Source: Mucilaginibacter sp.
GTDB lineage: Bacteria; Bacteroidota; Bacteroidia; Sphingobacteriales; Sphingobacteriaceae
NCBI GenBank assembly: GCA_028288305.1
Contig: JAQBOA010000067.1
Coordinates: 1 to 37,904 of the forward strand
Direction: 5' to 3'
Length of the DNA stretch: 37,904 nt
Below the pieces are notes generated by a model. The model saw nothing but the letters and a program-made list of their open reading frames with translations, was not told where the DNA came from and did not search any database. Shown here in pieces: positions 25,062 to 33,155 of the stretch (its first letter is position 1; each line of letters begins with the position of its first letter). The translations under genes were made by a program, and so were the position numbers.

Positions 25062-25274
25062 TGTGTCTTTTTCTAAATTTTATTCAAAAGTAAACAAATG
25101 ATCTCCGTTTACCGTAAAACAACCTAAATAATAACATTTAGCTGACTTTTTTAACTCTAAGTAACTAAACAAATTAACTAAAAAACAAACAAACTATAGG
25201 AGACACTTCAAGATGTTAACTAATTATTCTACATCTATAATTAATTCTCCGATGTCTAACAAAATTTAATTGTA

Positions 25275-26135
25275 ATGAAAACAAAATCATCTGAAATCAG
25301 TACAGTTATTATTGTAAATAAAAACCGGCAGCAAACGCTCCATTTTAAAACTAAACACCTTAGTCACCTTAAACATTATGGTTTAAGTATTTTAGCTGTA
25401 ATCCTTTTACTTGCCGGAGCTATAGTATATTTAAGATCTCAAAATCAAAAACAGGAAGAAGAAAAAACTCAACTATTATCTCAGATCACCAAACTTAAAG
25501 GTGCAATCCCGGTATATGCCCAGCAACAGAAAAAAGAGATGAATGCACAGGCCTATGTGCAAACTATAGAAGGTAAGCTGCAAAAAATAAATGATTATTT
25601 AAGAAAACGCGGATTGAAAGGCTTTTCAATAAAAGCTGTTGGAGGCAACGGAAATGCAGAAGGAGCTAAACTTAGCGATGATGAAACATATTCGTTATAC
25701 AGTGATTATTTGAGCAACTTAGTACATACAGTGGCCTTTACACCAATGGGTTATCCCCGAATTAGTAGTTTAACTTCTTTTTTCGGTTACAGGAGTGATC
25801 CTTTTAATTCGGCCCATGCTGAATTTCATCCCGGAATTGATTTTAGAGGTGCCAAAGGCGATGAAGCTAAATGTACTGCCAGCGGCAGAGTAATTTTTAC
25901 AGGATGGTACGGTGGCTACGGCAATTGCGTTCGTATTCAACATGCAAATAATTTTGAAACTTTATATGGTCATTTATCCTATATTAGCGTTAAAGTTGGA
26001 CAAGACGTTACCCTAGGTCAAAAAATAGGTGAAGTTGGTTCAACCGGACGTTCTACCGGAGCCCATCTGCATTATGAAGTACGTAAAAACGGTAAACCAG
26101 TTAATCCTATAACATTTCTAACTCTTAATAATTAA
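25275..26135 (+). CDS. Membrane-anchored M23 peptidoglycan endopeptidase
   Basis: A 286-residue protein with one membrane helix (about 36-53), a short coiled coil (about 55-110) and a C-terminal LytM domain carrying H185-x3-D189 (HPGID), YGHL with H233, and HLH at 264-266 (GAHLHYEV). All zinc ligands and the catalytic His are present, so it is probably an active endopeptidase cutting peptide cross-links. It is followed 17 bases later by a bactofilin gene; this pairing is a known cell-shape module, as with Csd1/CcmA in Helicobacter. Confidence 0.93.
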   Translation: MKTKSSEISTVIIVNKNRQQTLHFKTKHLSHLKHYGLSILAVILLLAGAIVYLRSQNQKQEEEKTQLLSQITKLKGAIPVYAQQQKKEMNAQAYVQTIEGKLQKINDYLRKRGLKGFSIKAVGGNGNAEGAKLSDDETYSLYSDYLSNLVHTVAFTPMGYPRISSLTSFFGYRSDPFNSAHAEFHPGIDFRGAKGDEAKCTASGRVIFTGWYGGYGNCVRIQHANNFETLYGHLSYISVKVGQDVTLGQKIGEVGSTGRSTGAHLHYEVRKNGKPVNPITFLTLNN

Positions 26136-26152
26136 AACCCCAGGTAATAATC

Positions 26153-26572
26153 ATGGCAATTTTTTCCAAAAAAGACAAAGTGGATTTAGATCAGCAAACC
26201 ATATCCACATTAATAAGCGAAGGCTGTATTATAGAAGGCAATATGAAGGCGCCTGCCTTTGTACGTATTGACGGACAACTAACAGGTGACATTTTTGTAG
26301 ATGAAGGTTTGATATTGGGAGAAAAAGGTTTGGTAAAAGGGAATATTGTGACTAAAGAAATGGTTGTTTATGGTACTGTAAACGGCAATATCAAAGTAAG
26401 TACACTCGAAATTAAATCAACAGGTAAAGTTAATGGTGAAATAACAACCCAAATCTTATCTGTAGAAAACGGCGCTGTTTACAATGGAAGCCTTTCAATG
26501 GCTCAAAGCAGCAGTAAACCGGACGTTAAATTAAACGGTCACCAGCAAAAAGCTATTGAAGCTGCTAAATAA
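26153..26572 (+). CDS. Bactofilin (polymer-forming cytoskeletal protein)
   Basis: A 139-residue bactofilin. The central beta-helix region (about 18-110) shows the repeating turn pattern with Gly and hydrophobic steps (EGNMKAPAFVRIDGQLTGDI, LGEKGLVKGNIVTKEMVVYG, INGEI-like coils), flanked by short polar, disordered ends. Bactofilins polymerise without nucleotide at the inner membrane and place peptidoglycan enzymes; the adjacent M23 gene is the likely client. A heptad-like F1 repeat starts right after the stop. Confidence 0.95.
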   Translation: MAIFSKKDKVDLDQQTISTLISEGCIIEGNMKAPAFVRIDGQLTGDIFVDEGLILGEKGLVKGNIVTKEMVVYGTVNGNIKVSTLEIKSTGKVNGEITTQILSVENGAVYNGSLSMAQSSSKPDVKLNGHQQKAIEAAK

Positions 26573-26680
26573 TTGGTTGATTAAGTTAGATTAGGTTGAT
26601 TAGTTAATAGTGTAAAGCGAATTAACTATCTATATTCTAACTACTCACATTAATCAACCTAATAAACCATTCAACTAATA
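26573..26680. repeat. Two-armed F1 repeat between bactofilin and ahcY
   Basis: Left arm 26573-26612 (ttggttgattaag and variants) begins at the base after the stop codon. Right arm 26640-26680 is its imperfect reverse complement; ATTAGGTTGATTA in the left arm and TAATCAACCTAAT in the right (26651-26663) are exact. The right arm ends just upstream of the ahcY promoter region. The same words occur at 3981, 30511 and 31951. Confidence 0.8.
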
Positions 26681-26681
26681 T

Positions 26682-26712
26682 TTCATTTTGATATTAGAAT
26701 AACCTAAATTTG
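26682..26712 (+). promoter_or_regulatory. Probable ahcY promoter
   Basis: The -7 box TAAATTTG (26705-26712) is a perfect TAnnTTTG. The -33 position is poor (TTTC near 26681-26684), so it may be a weaker or activator-dependent promoter. The predicted leader is about 15 bases. Confidence 0.6.
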
Positions 26713-26732
26713 CGTTTAAAAAAATAAACGTT

Positions 26733-28049
26733 ATGTCATCAGTTGAAACTGCCTACACTAAATACAAAGTAAAAGACTTTTCATTGGCTCAATGGGGCCG
26801 AAAAGAAATAGAATTAGCCGAAGCAGAAATGCCTGGCTTAATGGCTTTGCGTAAAGAATACGGACCATCGAAAGCTTTAAAAGGTGCTCGTATTGCAGGC
26901 TGCCTGCACATGACTATTCAAACAGCTGTTTTAATAGAAACATTAATTGAGCTGGGTGCTGAAGTTACCTGGTCATCATGCAATATATTTTCGACACAAG
27001 ACCATGCTGCTGCTGCAATCGCTGCTGCCGGTGGTTCTGTTTATGCCTGGAAAGGTATGAATGCCGAAGAATTTGACTGGTGCATTGAACAAACTTTATT
27101 TTTTGGCGAAGACCGCAAGCCATTGAACATGATACTTGATGATGGTGGCGATCTTACCAATATGGTTTTGGATAAATATCCTGAACTGATCCCCGGCATC
27201 AAAGGCTTATCAGAAGAAACCACTACTGGTGTGCACCGTTTATATGAGCGCATGAAAAATGGCACTTTACCTATGCCGGCCATTAACGTGAATGATTCTG
27301 TTACCAAATCAAAATTCGATAATAAATATGGTTGCCGCGAGTCGCTGGTTGATGCCATTCGCCGTGCTACCGATGTGATGATGGCCGGTAAAGTGGCTGT
27401 TGTTTGCGGTTATGGTGATGTGGGTAAAGGTTCTGCCGATTCATTACGTAATTCAGGTGTGAGAGTAATCGTAACAGAAATTGACCCTATCTGTGCACTG
27501 CAAGCTGCAATGGAAGGCTTTGAAGTTAAAAAACTCTCTACTGCTATTACCGAAGCTGATATTGTAGTTACTGCTACTGGTAATAAAAATATTGTTCGCG
27601 AAAGTCATTTCCGCGCGTTGAAAGATAAGGCCATTGTATGTAACATTGGCCACTTTGATAACGAGATTGATATGGCCTGGTTAAACACCAACTACGGTCA
27701 TTCTAAAATTGAAATTAAGCCGCAAGTTGATAAATACACCATCAATGGTAAAGACCTGATAGTTTTAGCTGAAGGCCGCCTGGTAAACTTGGGCTGCGCT
27801 ACAGGGCACCCAAGCTTTGTAATGAGTAACTCGTTTACCAATCAAACCCTGGCACAATTAGAGCTTTGGAACAATGGCGATAAATACGAAAACAAAGTTT
27901 ACACATTGCCAAAACATTTGGACGAAAAAGTAGCACGTCTGCACCTTGCTAAAATCGGCGTTGAATTGGAAGTTTTAGACATCGATCAGGCGGAATACAT
28001 TGGCGTAACTGTTGACGGGCCGTTTAAACCGGAATATTACCGTTATTAA
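26733..28049 (+). CDS. ahcY: Adenosylhomocysteinase
   Basis: S-adenosylhomocysteine hydrolase, 438 residues, splitting SAH into adenosine and homocysteine to keep methylation going. Seen: the substrate region [15 protein letters not shown] and [30 protein letters not shown] with the catalytic Lys/Asp, the NAD-binding loop GYGDVGKG (226-233), [14 protein letters not shown], and the C-terminal KPEYYRY that reaches into the partner subunit's NAD site. It is a single-gene unit with its own promoter and terminator. Confidence 0.98.
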   Translation: MSSVETAYTKYKVKDFSLAQWGRKEIELAEAEMPGLMALRKEYGPSKALKGARIAGCLHMTIQTAVLIETLIELGAEVTWSSCNIFSTQDHAAAAIAAAGGSVYAWKGMNAEEFDWCIEQTLFFGEDRKPLNMILDDGGDLTNMVLDKYPELIPGIKGLSEETTTGVHRLYERMKNGTLPMPAINVNDSVTKSKFDNKYGCRESLVDAIRRATDVMMAGKVAVVCGYGDVGKGSADSLRNSGVRVIVTEIDPICALQAAMEGFEVKKLSTAITEADIVVTATGNKNIVRESHFRALKDKAIVCNIGHFDNEIDMAWLNTNYGHSKIEIKPQVDKYTINGKDLIVLAEGRLVNLGCATGHPSFVMSNSFTNQTLAQLELWNNGDKYENKVYTLPKHLDEKVARLHLAKIGVELEVLDIDQAEYIGVTVDGPFKPEYYRY

Positions 28050-28084
28050 GTCTTGAGTCTTTAGTTCAAAGTCTTAAGTCAAAA
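28050..28084 (+). repeat. Heptad array directly after ahcY
   Basis: Five units in exact 7-base phase (gtcttga, gtcttta and variants), starting on the base after the ahcY stop codon. Four of the five begin GTC. There is one arm only; the ahcY terminator follows. Confidence 0.7.
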
Positions 28085-28090
28085 TATTTA

Positions 28091-28123
28091 AGGGCATGGT
28101 TTTTAGGATCATGTCCTTTTTTT
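28091..28123 (+). terminator. ahcY terminator
   Basis: AGGGCATG (28091-28098) pairs with CATGTCCT (28110-28117, one G-T) around an 11-base loop and runs into seven T residues. Confidence 0.85.
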
Positions 28124-28280
28124 GTTTCGAAGCAAAGCCAAAAAGCAGTGGCCATGTGCGATTAATGAACTAATTTATCGACTTTAACTTAATTTAATAT
28201 AAGTTAGCATAGCGCAACCGATCAGTAATGATTGTTTATTTGGCAAAGATTAGGTGCTTTGCCTGACGGAGGATTGAGAG

Positions 28281-28577
28281 TTATAGTATAAGTTTTGCCG
28301 GATCTTGACGATTATCCCAAAAAACTAATAACTCTACCGTATTTACTTTTATTCTATAAAACAAGCTTACCTGTTTTACTAACACACATCTATATGAATC
28401 ACTTTCATTTGAATAAGGATAGAGCATAGGATTATTACAGATATGGTTTATTACTTCTTCGGTTCGATCAATAAAAGCTTCTAATTCCCTAAAAGTCCAA
28501 TTTTCAATTAAGTATTCAAGTATATGATAATAGGTAAGTCTTGATGTTGGAGACCAGATAACGGAATATTCTGTCAT
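28281..28577 (-). CDS. ParE/RelE-family toxin
   Basis: A 98-residue protein with the ParE/RelE fold pattern: an N-terminal strand (YSVIWSP), two helices (RLTYYHILEYLIENW; ELEAFIDRTEEVINHICNNP), then strands with RCVLVKQVSLFYRIK and VELLVFWDNRQDP. Such toxins block gyrase (ParE) or cleave mRNA on ribosomes (RelE); the class cannot be fixed here. Its ATG overlaps the antitoxin stop codon (TAATG), implying coupled translation with the antitoxin first. Confidence 0.88.
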   Translation of the reverse strand: MTEYSVIWSPTSRLTYYHILEYLIENWTFRELEAFIDRTEEVINHICNNPMLYPYSNESDSYRCVLVKQVSLFYRIKVNTVELLVFWDNRQDPAKLIL

Positions 28578-28810
28578 TATTTTTTCAGGAAGCGATCTTT
28601 TATTTCAGCCATTATCTGAAAGTGAGGAATGCCTTCCCCTCTATCAAGTTCGCCTTTTGCCTGGTTAATAGCAAGTTTAACTTCTTCTGGGACATCGTTC
28701 CAAAAATCACCATCTGATAATCCTATTAAAGACTTGATTTCATTAAGTAAGTCATCATCATTAATTTGAATGATCTTTTCTGCTATCTTATATTTCAATT
28801 CAATATCCAT
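28577..28810 (-). CDS. Antitoxin of the ParE/RelE pair
   Basis: From the ATG at 28810 the protein has 77 residues, begins MDIELKYKIAEKIIQINDDD and ends KDRFLKK. It is acidic and helical, and it overlaps the toxin start by one base. The segment EEVKLAINQAKGELDRGEGIPH resembles the C-terminal toxin-binding part of antitoxins found with ParE toxins in Bacteroidota. A longer start at 28837 is possible but unlikely. Antitoxins of this type usually repress their own promoter; no operator was identified. Confidence 0.8.
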   Translation of the reverse strand: MDIELKYKIAEKIIQINDDDLLNEIKSLIGLSDGDFWNDVPEEVKLAINQAKGELDRGEGIPHFQIMAEIKDRFLKK

Positions 28811-28917
28811 AAATAACAATTTATATAAAGATAACAATTTTTATTTTGTAGATTTATTTGAAGTCTTACTATTCTTTAACTTGCATTAAATATATTAGCC
28901 ATTCCAATCGATTTTTC

Positions 28918-29310
28918 TTATTTAAAGACTTTCTCCAAACATTTAATTAAATCTTTTTCAAATTTAGAAACGTTAAAATCTGAAAGTTTATATTTAGCAA
29001 CAATTGGCGGGATTTCTGCAATAAGTTTTTCTGCTACTACCTTTGCCCTTTCTTTTATTTATATAGATATAAGTTAATTAAAATTTAACATAATATCCAT
29101 ATAAATTGTCCTATCTTTTCTTGAATATCTGATTCTTTGTTTAAATTTTAACGAAGGGTCCCTGCACATTAATACAATACCAATGCCATCTATTGTTGTA
29201 CCATAATCGCGTCTTTCAAAAACAGCCTTATAACCTGTTTCGCTGAGTATATTTAATACCTTGTCAATCTTTGCTTCCCAATTAGCATCACACGTTATAA
29301 AAACTCTCAT
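28918..29310 (-). pseudogene. Broken accessory gene (immunity-protein-like), two in-frame stops
   Basis: The first 78 codons (29310-29077) read MRVFITCDANWEAKIDKVLN and end ...RTIYMDIMLNFN before TAA. In the same frame, after LISI and a second TAA, a coherent 47-codon stretch continues with KERAKVVAEKLIAEIPPIVA and ends FEKDLIKCLEKVFK at TAA 28918-28920. Read through, this is one alpha/beta protein of about 130 residues, a size and pattern like small polymorphic-toxin immunity proteins (Imm44-type resemblance, not certain). Two nonsense changes and no frameshift explain the break. It lies beside a toxin-antitoxin pair. Confidence 0.7.
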
Positions 29311-29360
29311 TGCTTATTTTTTAATGGCTTGTAATAAGTAAGGTATAAGGAATATAAATT

Positions 29361-29391
29361 TAAAAATAAAAAAGCCTCCCAAAGGAAGGCT
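29361..29391 (-). terminator. recA terminator
   Basis: On the minus strand AGCCTTCC and GGGAGGCT (29373-29391, one T-G pair) form a hairpin with a 3-base loop followed by TTTTTTATTTTTA (29361-29372). It ends recA transcription about 60 bases after the stop. Confidence 0.85.
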
Positions 29392-29417
29392 CTTAAAATA
29401 TCTGTGTAATCACCACA

Positions 29418-29437
29418 AAAATCGGTGAAATCAAAAA
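29418..29437. repeat. F3 repeat word downstream of recA
   Basis: The word AAAATCGGTGAAATCAAAAA, ending two bases before the recA stop codon, is also found in the right arm of the uvrA/nagB repeat (36079-36174). It is a single arm of a repeat family built on GATTTCACCGATTTTT. Confidence 0.6.
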
Positions 29438-29438
29438 G

Positions 29439-30446
29439 TTATACTTCAGCTAAATGCTCTCCGGTTACTACTTCTTTAATTTTAGTTTCCAGTTCTTCCA
29501 TTAGTTCGGGGTTATCCTGAATCAGTTGCTTAACAGCATCACGACCCTGGCCAAGGCGGGTATCGCCGTAGCTAAACCATGAGCCTGCTTTTTTAATGAT
29601 GTTATGCTCCACGCCAAGGTCAATGATCTCACCGGCTTTGGATATACCTTCGCCAAACATAATATCAAACTCTGCAATACGGAAAGGTGGGGCCACTTTG
29701 TTTTTTACTATCTTCACCTTTACCCGGTTACCAGATACTTCCTCGCTATCCTTTATCTGCGAAATACGGCGTATATCTAAGCGTACGGACGCGTAAAATT
29801 TAAGCGCGTTACCACCTGTAGTGGTTTCCGGGTTACCAAACATCACCCCTATTTTCTCTCTAAGTTGGTTGATGAATATGCAGCAGCACCCTGTTTTACT
29901 GATGGTGCCGGTTAGTTTACGCAAAGCTTGCGACATTAAACGTGCCTGCAAACCCATTTTTGAGTCGCCCATTTCGCCTTCAATTTCGGCTTTAGGAACA
30001 AGAGCTGCAACAGAATCGATCACTAAAATATCAATGGCACCTGAGCGGATCAGGTTATCGGCAATTTCAAGCGCCTGCTCACCGTTGTCAGGCTGAGAAA
30101 TGAGCAGGTTCTCTACATCAACACCTAATTTTTGAGCATAAAAACGGTCGAAAGCATGTTCTGCATCAATAAAAGCAGCAATACCGCCTTTTTTTTGTGC
30201 TTCTGCAATGGCATGTATAGCCAACGTAGTTTTACCTGATGATTCAGGGCCGTATATTTCAATAACCCGCCCTTTTGGTAAACCACCAACACCCAAAGCA
30301 ATATCAAGGCCGATAGACCCTGTTGATATAACTTCGATAGCCTCTATAGCGGTATCACCCAACTTCATGATGGTACCTTTTCCGTATGATTTTTCCAGCT
30401 TATCTAAAGTAAGCTGTAATGCTTTTAATTTATCTGCGCTACTCAT
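29439..30446 (-). CDS. recA: Recombinase RecA
   Basis: RecA, 335 residues, the ATP-dependent strand-exchange protein of homologous recombination and SOS induction. Walker A GPESSGKT is at 66-73, Walker B ends at D144 ([10 protein letters not shown]), loop L1 is in [16 protein letters not shown], and the [22 protein letters not shown] segment holds loop L2. The C-terminal tail is short and acidic as usual. A -7 box TACATTTG (30464-30471, minus strand) fits the consensus, but the -33 box is poor, and no SOS-box-like palindrome was recognised. Confidence 0.98.
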   Translation of the reverse strand: MSSADKLKALQLTLDKLEKSYGKGTIMKLGDTAIEAIEVISTGSIGLDIALGVGGLPKGRVIEIYGPESSGKTTLAIHAIAEAQKKGGIAAFIDAEHAFDRFYAQKLGVDVENLLISQPDNGEQALEIADNLIRSGAIDILVIDSVAALVPKAEIEGEMGDSKMGLQARLMSQALRKLTGTISKTGCCCIFINQLREKIGVMFGNPETTTGGNALKFYASVRLDIRRISQIKDSEEVSGNRVKVKIVKNKVAPPFRIAEFDIMFGEGISKAGEIIDLGVEHNIIKKAGSWFSYGDTRLGQGRDAVKQLIQDNPELMEELETKIKEVVTGEHLAEV

Positions 30447-30463
30447 TTTAAAAATAATGTGAA

Positions 30464-30471
30464 CAAATGTA
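30464..30471 (-). promoter_or_regulatory. Probable -7 element of recA
   Basis: TACATTTG on the minus strand matches TAnnTTTG 17 bases before the recA ATG. No TTTG is found 19 bases further upstream, where the F1 repeat region begins. Confidence 0.5.
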
Positions 30472-30510
30472 AAAAATAATATTTGTAAATACTAATTTTT
30501 TTAGTAAAAT

Positions 30511-30687
30511 TAGTTGATTGAGTGAATGGTTTATTAAGTTGATTAAGTTAGGAGGAATAATTTAGAATCACAATAAAAACTACTCACATAAATTAAATTG
30601 GTTTATTAAAGTGAATTGTTCATTGATCAATAGTAGTAGCTTAGAATAAAACAAACTATTCACTCACTCAACTGAATTAACTACTCA
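30511..30687. repeat. Two-armed F1 repeat between recA and nth
   Basis: AGTTGATTGAGTGAATGGTTT (30512-30532) and its partner at 30653-30673 pair at 19 of 21 positions. Further F1 words (TACTCAC, TTTATTAA, TGATTAAG) fill the space between and up to the nth stop at 30688. The region is gene-free; recA and nth are separated by it. Confidence 0.75.
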
Positions 30688-31446
30688 CTAATTGTCATCT
30701 ACACTTCGCTTAACAAGTTCCTTACTGATTTTGTCCAATACTTTTTTCTTTTTCAGGTCTTTGGCTTTTTTATGCTTAAGGGCTTCAGCTTTTAATAGAG
30801 CAGTTTCGGTATTGGCACGCTCATAATACCTGCAAAACCAACTGATTGGACAAATTTCACACTTAGGACTGCGGGCCACACAAATATAGCGGCCATGCAA
30901 TATCAACCAATGATGCGCTACACCAAGCACATCCTTAGGCAAATATTCCATCAACTGCTTTTCAACGGCAAGCGGGGTATTGGCATTTGTTGTTAAACCA
31001 ATACGATTGGCAACCCTGAAAACATGCGTATCAACCGCGATGGCAGGTGCATCGAACACTACAGATGCTATAACATTTGCCGTTTTGCGGCCAACTCCCG
31101 GCAGTTTCTGCAAGTCGTCCATATCACTGGGAACTTCGCCATTAAAATTTTCAACCAGCATTTTAGCCATTCCCAGTAAATGTTTGGCTTTATTATTTGG
31201 ATAGCTGACGCTGCGTATGTAGTTAAAAATTTCTTCAACATTTGATGCTGCCAACGCCTGTGGAGTTGGGTAACGCTCAAACAGGTCAGGGGTTACCTGG
31301 TTAATCCGCTTATCGGTACATTGTGCTGAAAGTATAACTGCTACCAAAAGCTGAAAAGGATTGTTATAATGCAGTTCGGTAACGGGGTTAGGCTGGTGCT
31401 TAGAAAAATATTCAACAAAGTGTTTGTAGCGGTCCTTCTTAGTCAT
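30688..31446 (-). CDS. nth: Endonuclease III
   Basis: A bifunctional DNA glycosylase/AP lyase for oxidised pyrimidines. The helix-hairpin-helix LPGVGRKT (115-122) has catalytic Lys121, with Asp139 in AVDTHVF, and the 4Fe-4S ligands are C189-x6-C196-x2-C199-x5-C205. At 252 residues it is longer than the usual 210-225 because of a Lys-rich tail (about 215-252). The start codon ATG lies inside a heptad array (units taatgac), where several ATG triplets overlap in different frames. Context with recA and uvrA forms a loose DNA-repair neighbourhood. Confidence 0.95.
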   Translation of the reverse strand: MTKKDRYKHFVEYFSKHQPNPVTELHYNNPFQLLVAVILSAQCTDKRINQVTPDLFERYPTPQALAASNVEEIFNYIRSVSYPNNKAKHLLGMAKMLVENFNGEVPSDMDDLQKLPGVGRKTANVIASVVFDAPAIAVDTHVFRVANRIGLTTNANTPLAVEKQLMEYLPKDVLGVAHHWLILHGRYICVARSPKCEICPISWFCRYYERANTETALLKAEALKHKKAKDLKKKKVLDKISKELVKRSVDDN

Positions 31447-31582
31447 TAGTCATTAATCATTAGTCATTGGTAAGTCCAAAGGTTCAGACCATTCATTATG
31501 TCTGGCAATAATCCTTAATAAATATTAAAAACCCAAAAGTTATGAGCATTTATTAATGACCAATGACATAATGACTAATGAC
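31442..31582. repeat. Two-armed heptad repeat overlapping the nth start
   Basis: Left arm 31442-31476: five units in exact 7-base phase (gtcatta, gtcattg). Right arm 31554-31582: units taatgac and caatgac with one 8-base variant. The arms are inverted around a 77-base spacer. The left arm includes the nth ATG (31444-31446, minus strand). The gtcatta unit is the same as at 22140. Confidence 0.85.
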
Positions 31583-31598
31583 CTTTCATCAAATAGAA

Positions 31599-31648
31599 AG
31601 GTTCACAGATCATAAATTGTTTAAATAAACAACCAGACCTGTGAACCT
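31599..31648 (-). terminator. Nested hairpin, probable terminator of the small gene
   Basis: Outer arms AGGTTCACAG (31599-31608) and CTGTGAACCT (31639-31648) are perfect, and the loop holds a second perfect palindrome TTGTTTA-AA-TAAACAA (31617-31632). On the minus strand it follows the 64-residue gene by 16 bases and leads into a T-rich stretch. Confidence 0.65.
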
Positions 31649-31664
31649 GCAATGGAATGTACGC

Positions 31665-31859
31665 TTACTTTAAGCTTTTTGAGTGATCGAGGATGTGATG
31701 AATAGTTTGAAGTTTTGGATTCTTCTTCAAAAGATCCAGATCAGCGCGAAGGGAATGATAAAACATAAGTTCGTCGCCTTCCAAATTCTCCTGCAATTCC
31801 TCATTCACTTTTGCTTCGTTGGTAAGTACATTTAAAGTTGTTGTAAAGGTTTCATCCAT
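31665..31859 (-). CDS. Small hypothetical protein (64 aa)
   Basis: A compact acidic protein: an N-terminal part rich in Thr/Asn/Glu (MDETFTTTLNVLTNEAKVNE), then GDELMFYHSLRADLDLLKKN and a C-terminal helix ending HHILDHSKSLK. It has a start in an AT-rich leader, its own downstream nested hairpin, and amphipathic helix patterning, which support it as a real gene. No family is recognised. It lies between nth and the ECF sigma factor gene, all on the minus strand but separated by repeat blocks. Confidence 0.6.
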   Translation of the reverse strand: MDETFTTTLNVLTNEAKVNEELQENLEGDELMFYHSLRADLDLLKKNPKLQTIHHILDHSKSLK

Positions 31860-31950
31860 AAGCTTTTTAATATTTAAGTTTACAGATACTAAACGAAAGC
31901 TAAAATAATTTATTTTACAAAAATGAAAATTAAATGAAATATTTTTAAGA

Positions 31951-32071
31951 AATTGGTTGATTATGTTGGATTAAGTGAGTGGTTACTTATTTTTTCAATA
32001 AATTGATTAAAAAATTGACATTCCCAAAAACTTAATCAACCCAATCAACCCAATCAACCGCTCACCAACAA
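31951..32071. repeat. Two-armed F1 repeat after the sigma factor gene
   Basis: Left arm 31951-31988 (ggttgatta, ttggattaag, tgagtggtt words). Right arm 32031-32071 has three near-exact 9-base units AATCAACCC followed by GCTCACC and ends at the base next to the sigma factor stop. Reverse-complemented, the left arm aligns with the rplM-side copy at 3981, both starting AACCACTCACT. Confidence 0.8.
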
Positions 32072-32656
32072 CTAATTCTTCAAACTCATTTCCTTACTCT
32101 GCATCATTTTACGCAGGTTATTAAGGGCATAGCGCATTCGGCCAAGCGCTGTATTAATACTTACATCGGTAATATCAGCTATTTCCTTAAAGCTCATATC
32201 ACCAAAATGGCGCATAATCAATACTTCCTTCTGTTCTGCAGGTAATAAATGTATTAGCGATTTAAGGTCTTTATAAGTTTGTTCACGTACCATACGGTCT
32301 TCCGTGCTTTCATCATAATTGCCTAAAACTTCAAAAATATCAAAATCGTCGCCATTGCTGATCATCGGTGCACGCTTTTCGCGGCGGAAATGGTCAATCA
32401 CCAGGTTATGGGCTATGCGGGTTACCCAAGGCAAAAATTTGCCTTCTTCGTTATACTTATTTGCTTTTAAGGTATTAATAACCTTAATAAAGGTATCCTG
32501 AAAGATATCTTCGGCAAGGTATTCGTCTTTTACGAGTAAATAAATAGAGGTGTATATTTTTGATTGATAACGTCGGATCAGCTCTACCAGCCCGCTCTCA
32601 TCTCCTGAGATATAAAGATGGATTAGGTCCTGATCACTTTTCAATTGAAAATCCAT
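32072..32656 (-). CDS. ECF-type RNA polymerase sigma factor
   Basis: A 194-residue sigma-70 family protein of the extracytoplasmic-function class: region 2 (about 20-90, with EDIFQDTFIKVI and FLPWVTRIAHNLVIDHFRR) and region 4 (about 125-180, with LPAEQKEVLIMRHFGDMSFKEIA and the VSINTALGRMRYA recognition helix). There is no anti-sigma gene next to it, so its control is not visible here. The upstream gap of about 500 bases to uvrA could contain its promoter, but no TTTG/TAnnTTTG pair was found on this strand, consistent with self-recognition by an ECF promoter. Confidence 0.95.
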   Translation of the reverse strand: MDFQLKSDQDLIHLYISGDESGLVELIRRYQSKIYTSIYLLVKDEYLAEDIFQDTFIKVINTLKANKYNEEGKFLPWVTRIAHNLVIDHFRREKRAPMISNGDDFDIFEVLGNYDESTEDRMVREQTYKDLKSLIHLLPAEQKEVLIMRHFGDMSFKEIADITDVSINTALGRMRYALNNLRKMMQSKEMSLKN

Positions 32657-32999
32657 AGAAAAACTACTAAGCTAAGTTAATTAAAATACTTTTTTACGTA
32701 GAGTTCTTTCTATAGGACGCTCTTTAGGGGTTAAGAAATTGTTAATCCAAATAAACCAAATTATCATGTAAAAAACAAATAATATTTTTGCTACATATAT
32801 CTAAAAGGAAATATTTAACATATTTTAACAATATCTTTTGCAATACGCATACAATACAGGCGTTGCTTGACCTGAGTACCTTATTTATAATTGTCAGCCC
32901 AGTGCAACCTCTTTGACAAATTACCAATTAACCAAATACAATTCTCAAACTCATTTGGATACTGCTAAATATTTTAGGATTTTTGCGTTTTGGGAGAAA
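32657..32999. other. Gene-free region between the sigma factor and uvrA genes
   Basis: An AT-rich divergent intergenic stretch with no credible gene. A near-consensus plus-strand promoter for uvrA is possible: TTTG (32954-32957), 20 bases, GATTTTTG (32978-32985, one mismatch to TAnnTTTG). If real, the uvrA leader would contain the whole two-armed repeat 33000-33146. Confidence 0.35.
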
Positions 33000-33146
33000 A
33001 GTCCATAGTCCATGGTCGATAGTCCATAGCAAAATGGCCACTTAAAACTTTCCAGAATAAACAAGGTATTAAAGACCATGATTGATCGCTAATGGCTGTA
33101 GCAATTTTTGCAGCTATTATGGACTATCGACCATGGACTATGGACT
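33000..33146. repeat. 29-bp perfect inverted heptad arms before uvrA
   Basis: The left arm (33000-33028) is one base plus four exact-phase heptads (gtccata, gtccatg, then gtcgata and a repeat of the first). The right arm (33118-33146) is its perfect reverse complement, with the same unit order. The 89-base spacer adds GCAAAA/TTTTTGC pairing near the arm bases. The right arm ends nine bases before the uvrA ATG. Confidence 0.92.
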
Positions 33147-33155
33147 ATTAACTAA

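Noticed and set aside
32742..32927. 61-residue minus-strand open frame in the sigma factor/uvrA gap
   Set aside because: Low-complexity AT-rich sequence with Cys/Ile/Leu bias typical of chance frames and no ribosome site.
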